From CAYYMD01 sp964480425 (lineage in GTDB: Bacteria; Planctomycetota; Phycisphaerae; SM23-33): 24,219 nt of DNA. The stretch is taken from NCBI GenBank assembly GCA_964480425.1, contig CAYZPY010000022.1, positions 1 through 24,219 on the forward strand. Direction: 5' to 3'. Position 1 is the first letter of the stretch; every line of letters begins with the position of its first letter. The notes under the pieces are model-generated. The model saw only the letters and a list, made by a program, of their open reading frames with translations. It was not told where the DNA came from and ran no database searches. Made by a program: the position numbers and the translations under genes. Positions 23,160 to 24,219 of the stretch are shown here, piece by piece.

Positions 23160-24219
23160 GGCTCCCGTTGGGATTGCCCGGCGGCGGGGGGTTTTTCGTC
23201 GTCTGTCTCGTCATTGAGCAACTTATACTCTATAGCGTCCACCAGCGCCAGCCAGGATGCGTCTATTATGTTCTCGCTGACGCCCACCGAGCCGAACAGC
23301 GCCTCGCTGGTGGCGTCTCGCCACTCGATTACCACGCGGACCCTGGCGGCGGTCTCTGCCGCCGTATTCACCACCCGAACTCGGTAATCCACAAGGTGAA
23401 GGTCGTCCACGGAAGGATAACGCCCCCGCAGGGCCGAACACAGCGCATTGTGCAGCGAATCGACCGGTCCGTCGCCCTCTGCCACCTTGTGCTCGATGCG
23501 CCCGTCGACCGAGAGCTTGACGATGGCCTCGGTGTTGGCCTGCTCGTCGTCGCGCCGCAGGATAACGCAGCGGTAATGGTCCAGTTGCCACAGCGGGCGA
23601 TGCCACCCCCGGCCGAGTATTCTGCGAACGAGCATTTCGAAACTGGCCTCGGCCGCCTCGAACTGGTAGCCCTTGTTCTCCAGTTCCATCAGTTCCTGGA
23701 GCACCTTGCGCTGAAGGTCGCGGTCCTGCGATATGTTGAATTTTTCCGGGACGCACGCGGCGATGTTGCTCAGTCCCGACAGTTCGCTCACCAGTATCCG
23801 CCGCGTGTTGCCCACGAGTTTCGGGTCGAAGTGCTCGTACGTCTCGGCGTCTTTGCGCACGGCGTGGACGTGCATGCCGCCCTTGTGCGCGAAGGCGGCC
23901 GAGCCGACGAACGGCTGATTCTCCCGCAGGTTCATGTTGGCCACCTCGTAGACGAACCGGCTGACTTCCGTCAGGCGACTGAGCGTTCCAGGCCTGAGAC
24001 ATCTGTAGCCGTACTTGATCGTCAGGTTGGGGATAATCGCCGTCAGGTCAGCGTTGCCGCAACGCTCGCCCAGACCGTTTATCGTGCCCTGTACGTGCGT
24101 GGCGCCGGCGGTGACCGCGGCAAGCGAATTCGCCGTGGCCAGACCGCCGTCGTTGTGGCAGTGGATGCCCAGTACGGCGTCAGACATTTTTTCGCCCACG
24201 GCGCGGGTGACTTCTGCTA
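23156..24219 (-). CDS. cimA: (R)-citramalate synthase, C-terminal two thirds (truncated by window edge)
   Basis: CimA condenses pyruvate with acetyl-CoA to (R)-citramalate, a threonine-independent entry to isoleucine synthesis. The frame is open to the window end, so the N-terminal part of the TIM-barrel is missing; about 354 codons are visible of an expected ~520. Visible motifs are GIHCHNDGG (metal-binding His-x-His), HVQGTINGLGERCGNADL, and SAFAHKGGMHVHAVRKDAETYEHFDP (here SAAFAHKGGMHV), all typical of the CimA/LeuA family and closest to the CimA branch. The C-terminal domain (from WQLDHYRCVI) is the LeuA-type allosteric domain expected to sense isoleucine. The TGA overlaps the valS ATG by 4 bases (ATGA). 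Branched-chain amino-acid synthesis is thus directly coupled to charging of tRNA-Val. Confidence 0.9.
   Translation of the reverse strand, partial: AEVTRAVGEKMSDAVLGIHCHNDGGLATANSLAAVTAGATHVQGTINGLGERCGNADLTAIIPNLTIKYGYRCLRPGTLSRLTEVSRFVYEVANMNLRENQPFVGSAAFAHKGGMHVHAVRKDAETYEHFDPKLVGNTRRILVSELSGLSNIAACVPEKFNISQDRDLQRKVLQELMELENKGYQFEAAEASFEMLVRRILGRGWHRPLWQLDHYRCVILRRDDEQANTEAIVKLSVDGRIEHKVAEGDGPVDSLHNALCSALRGRYPSVDDLHLVDYRVRVVNTAAETAARVRVVIEWRDATSEALFGSVGVSENIIDASWLALVDAIEYKLLNDETDDEKPPAAGQSQREP

Overview
The window reads as a chromosomal segment of a GC-rich bacterium, most likely a member of the Planctomycetota (Phycisphaerae-like). This is an inference from several things together: a DUF4954 hexapeptide-repeat protein beside nagB, an RRM-type RNA-binding protein, a CimA-type citramalate synthase, tandem ClpP genes, secreted HEAT-repeat and coiled-coil lipoproteins, and REP-like hairpins that translate as an 'AGILPAS' peptide. 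Nothing here gives a species name.

Layout. 1-1778 (minus): the start of an AsmA-like membrane protein, truncated by the window edge, behind a YchF-type P-loop NTPase. 2035-7452 (plus): nagB, a DUF4954 protein, a small RRM protein, a possible 27-residue Cys-containing peptide and a B12-binding radical SAM enzyme. Three of the gaps here carry an inverted repeat built from octamers of the type GTTGATTN. 7678-7990: hairpins and a tRNA-Gly(GCC) on the minus strand with its own terminator. 8065-11708 (plus): a CaCA-family cation exchanger, a secreted two-domain protein of unknown function, an orphan beta-class DNA methyltransferase and a small membrane protein. 11753-15276 (minus): a proteostasis operon in the order trigger factor, ClpP, ClpP, lipoprotein. 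15575-16147 (minus): a secreted HEAT-repeat protein. 16319-17494 (plus): an ArgD-type aminotransferase. 17537-19186 (minus): an FHA-GAF-histidine kinase. 19467-24219 (minus): cimA (5' end outside the window) overlapping valS by 4 bases.

The standout is valS. Its 1230-codon frame holds all the expected ValRS motifs but is interrupted twice, in frame, by what look like selfish sequences. About 239 codons at the start of the CP1 editing region are an apparently complete REP-associated tyrosine transposase (RAYT, HUH/Y1 family), bracketed by REP-like hairpins that are themselves translated. About 35-40 further codons downstream include a heptanucleotide array. The synthetase therefore appears to carry an embedded transposase domain, or to remove or tolerate it in some way the sequence does not show.

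Other points of interest are a tandem ClpP pair in which one paralogue has Asn at the catalytic Asp position, and a trigger factor with a histone-H1-like Lys/Ser/Gly tail. The octamer inverted repeats overlap gene stop codons. The small peptide gene lies just upstream of a radical SAM/B12 enzyme.
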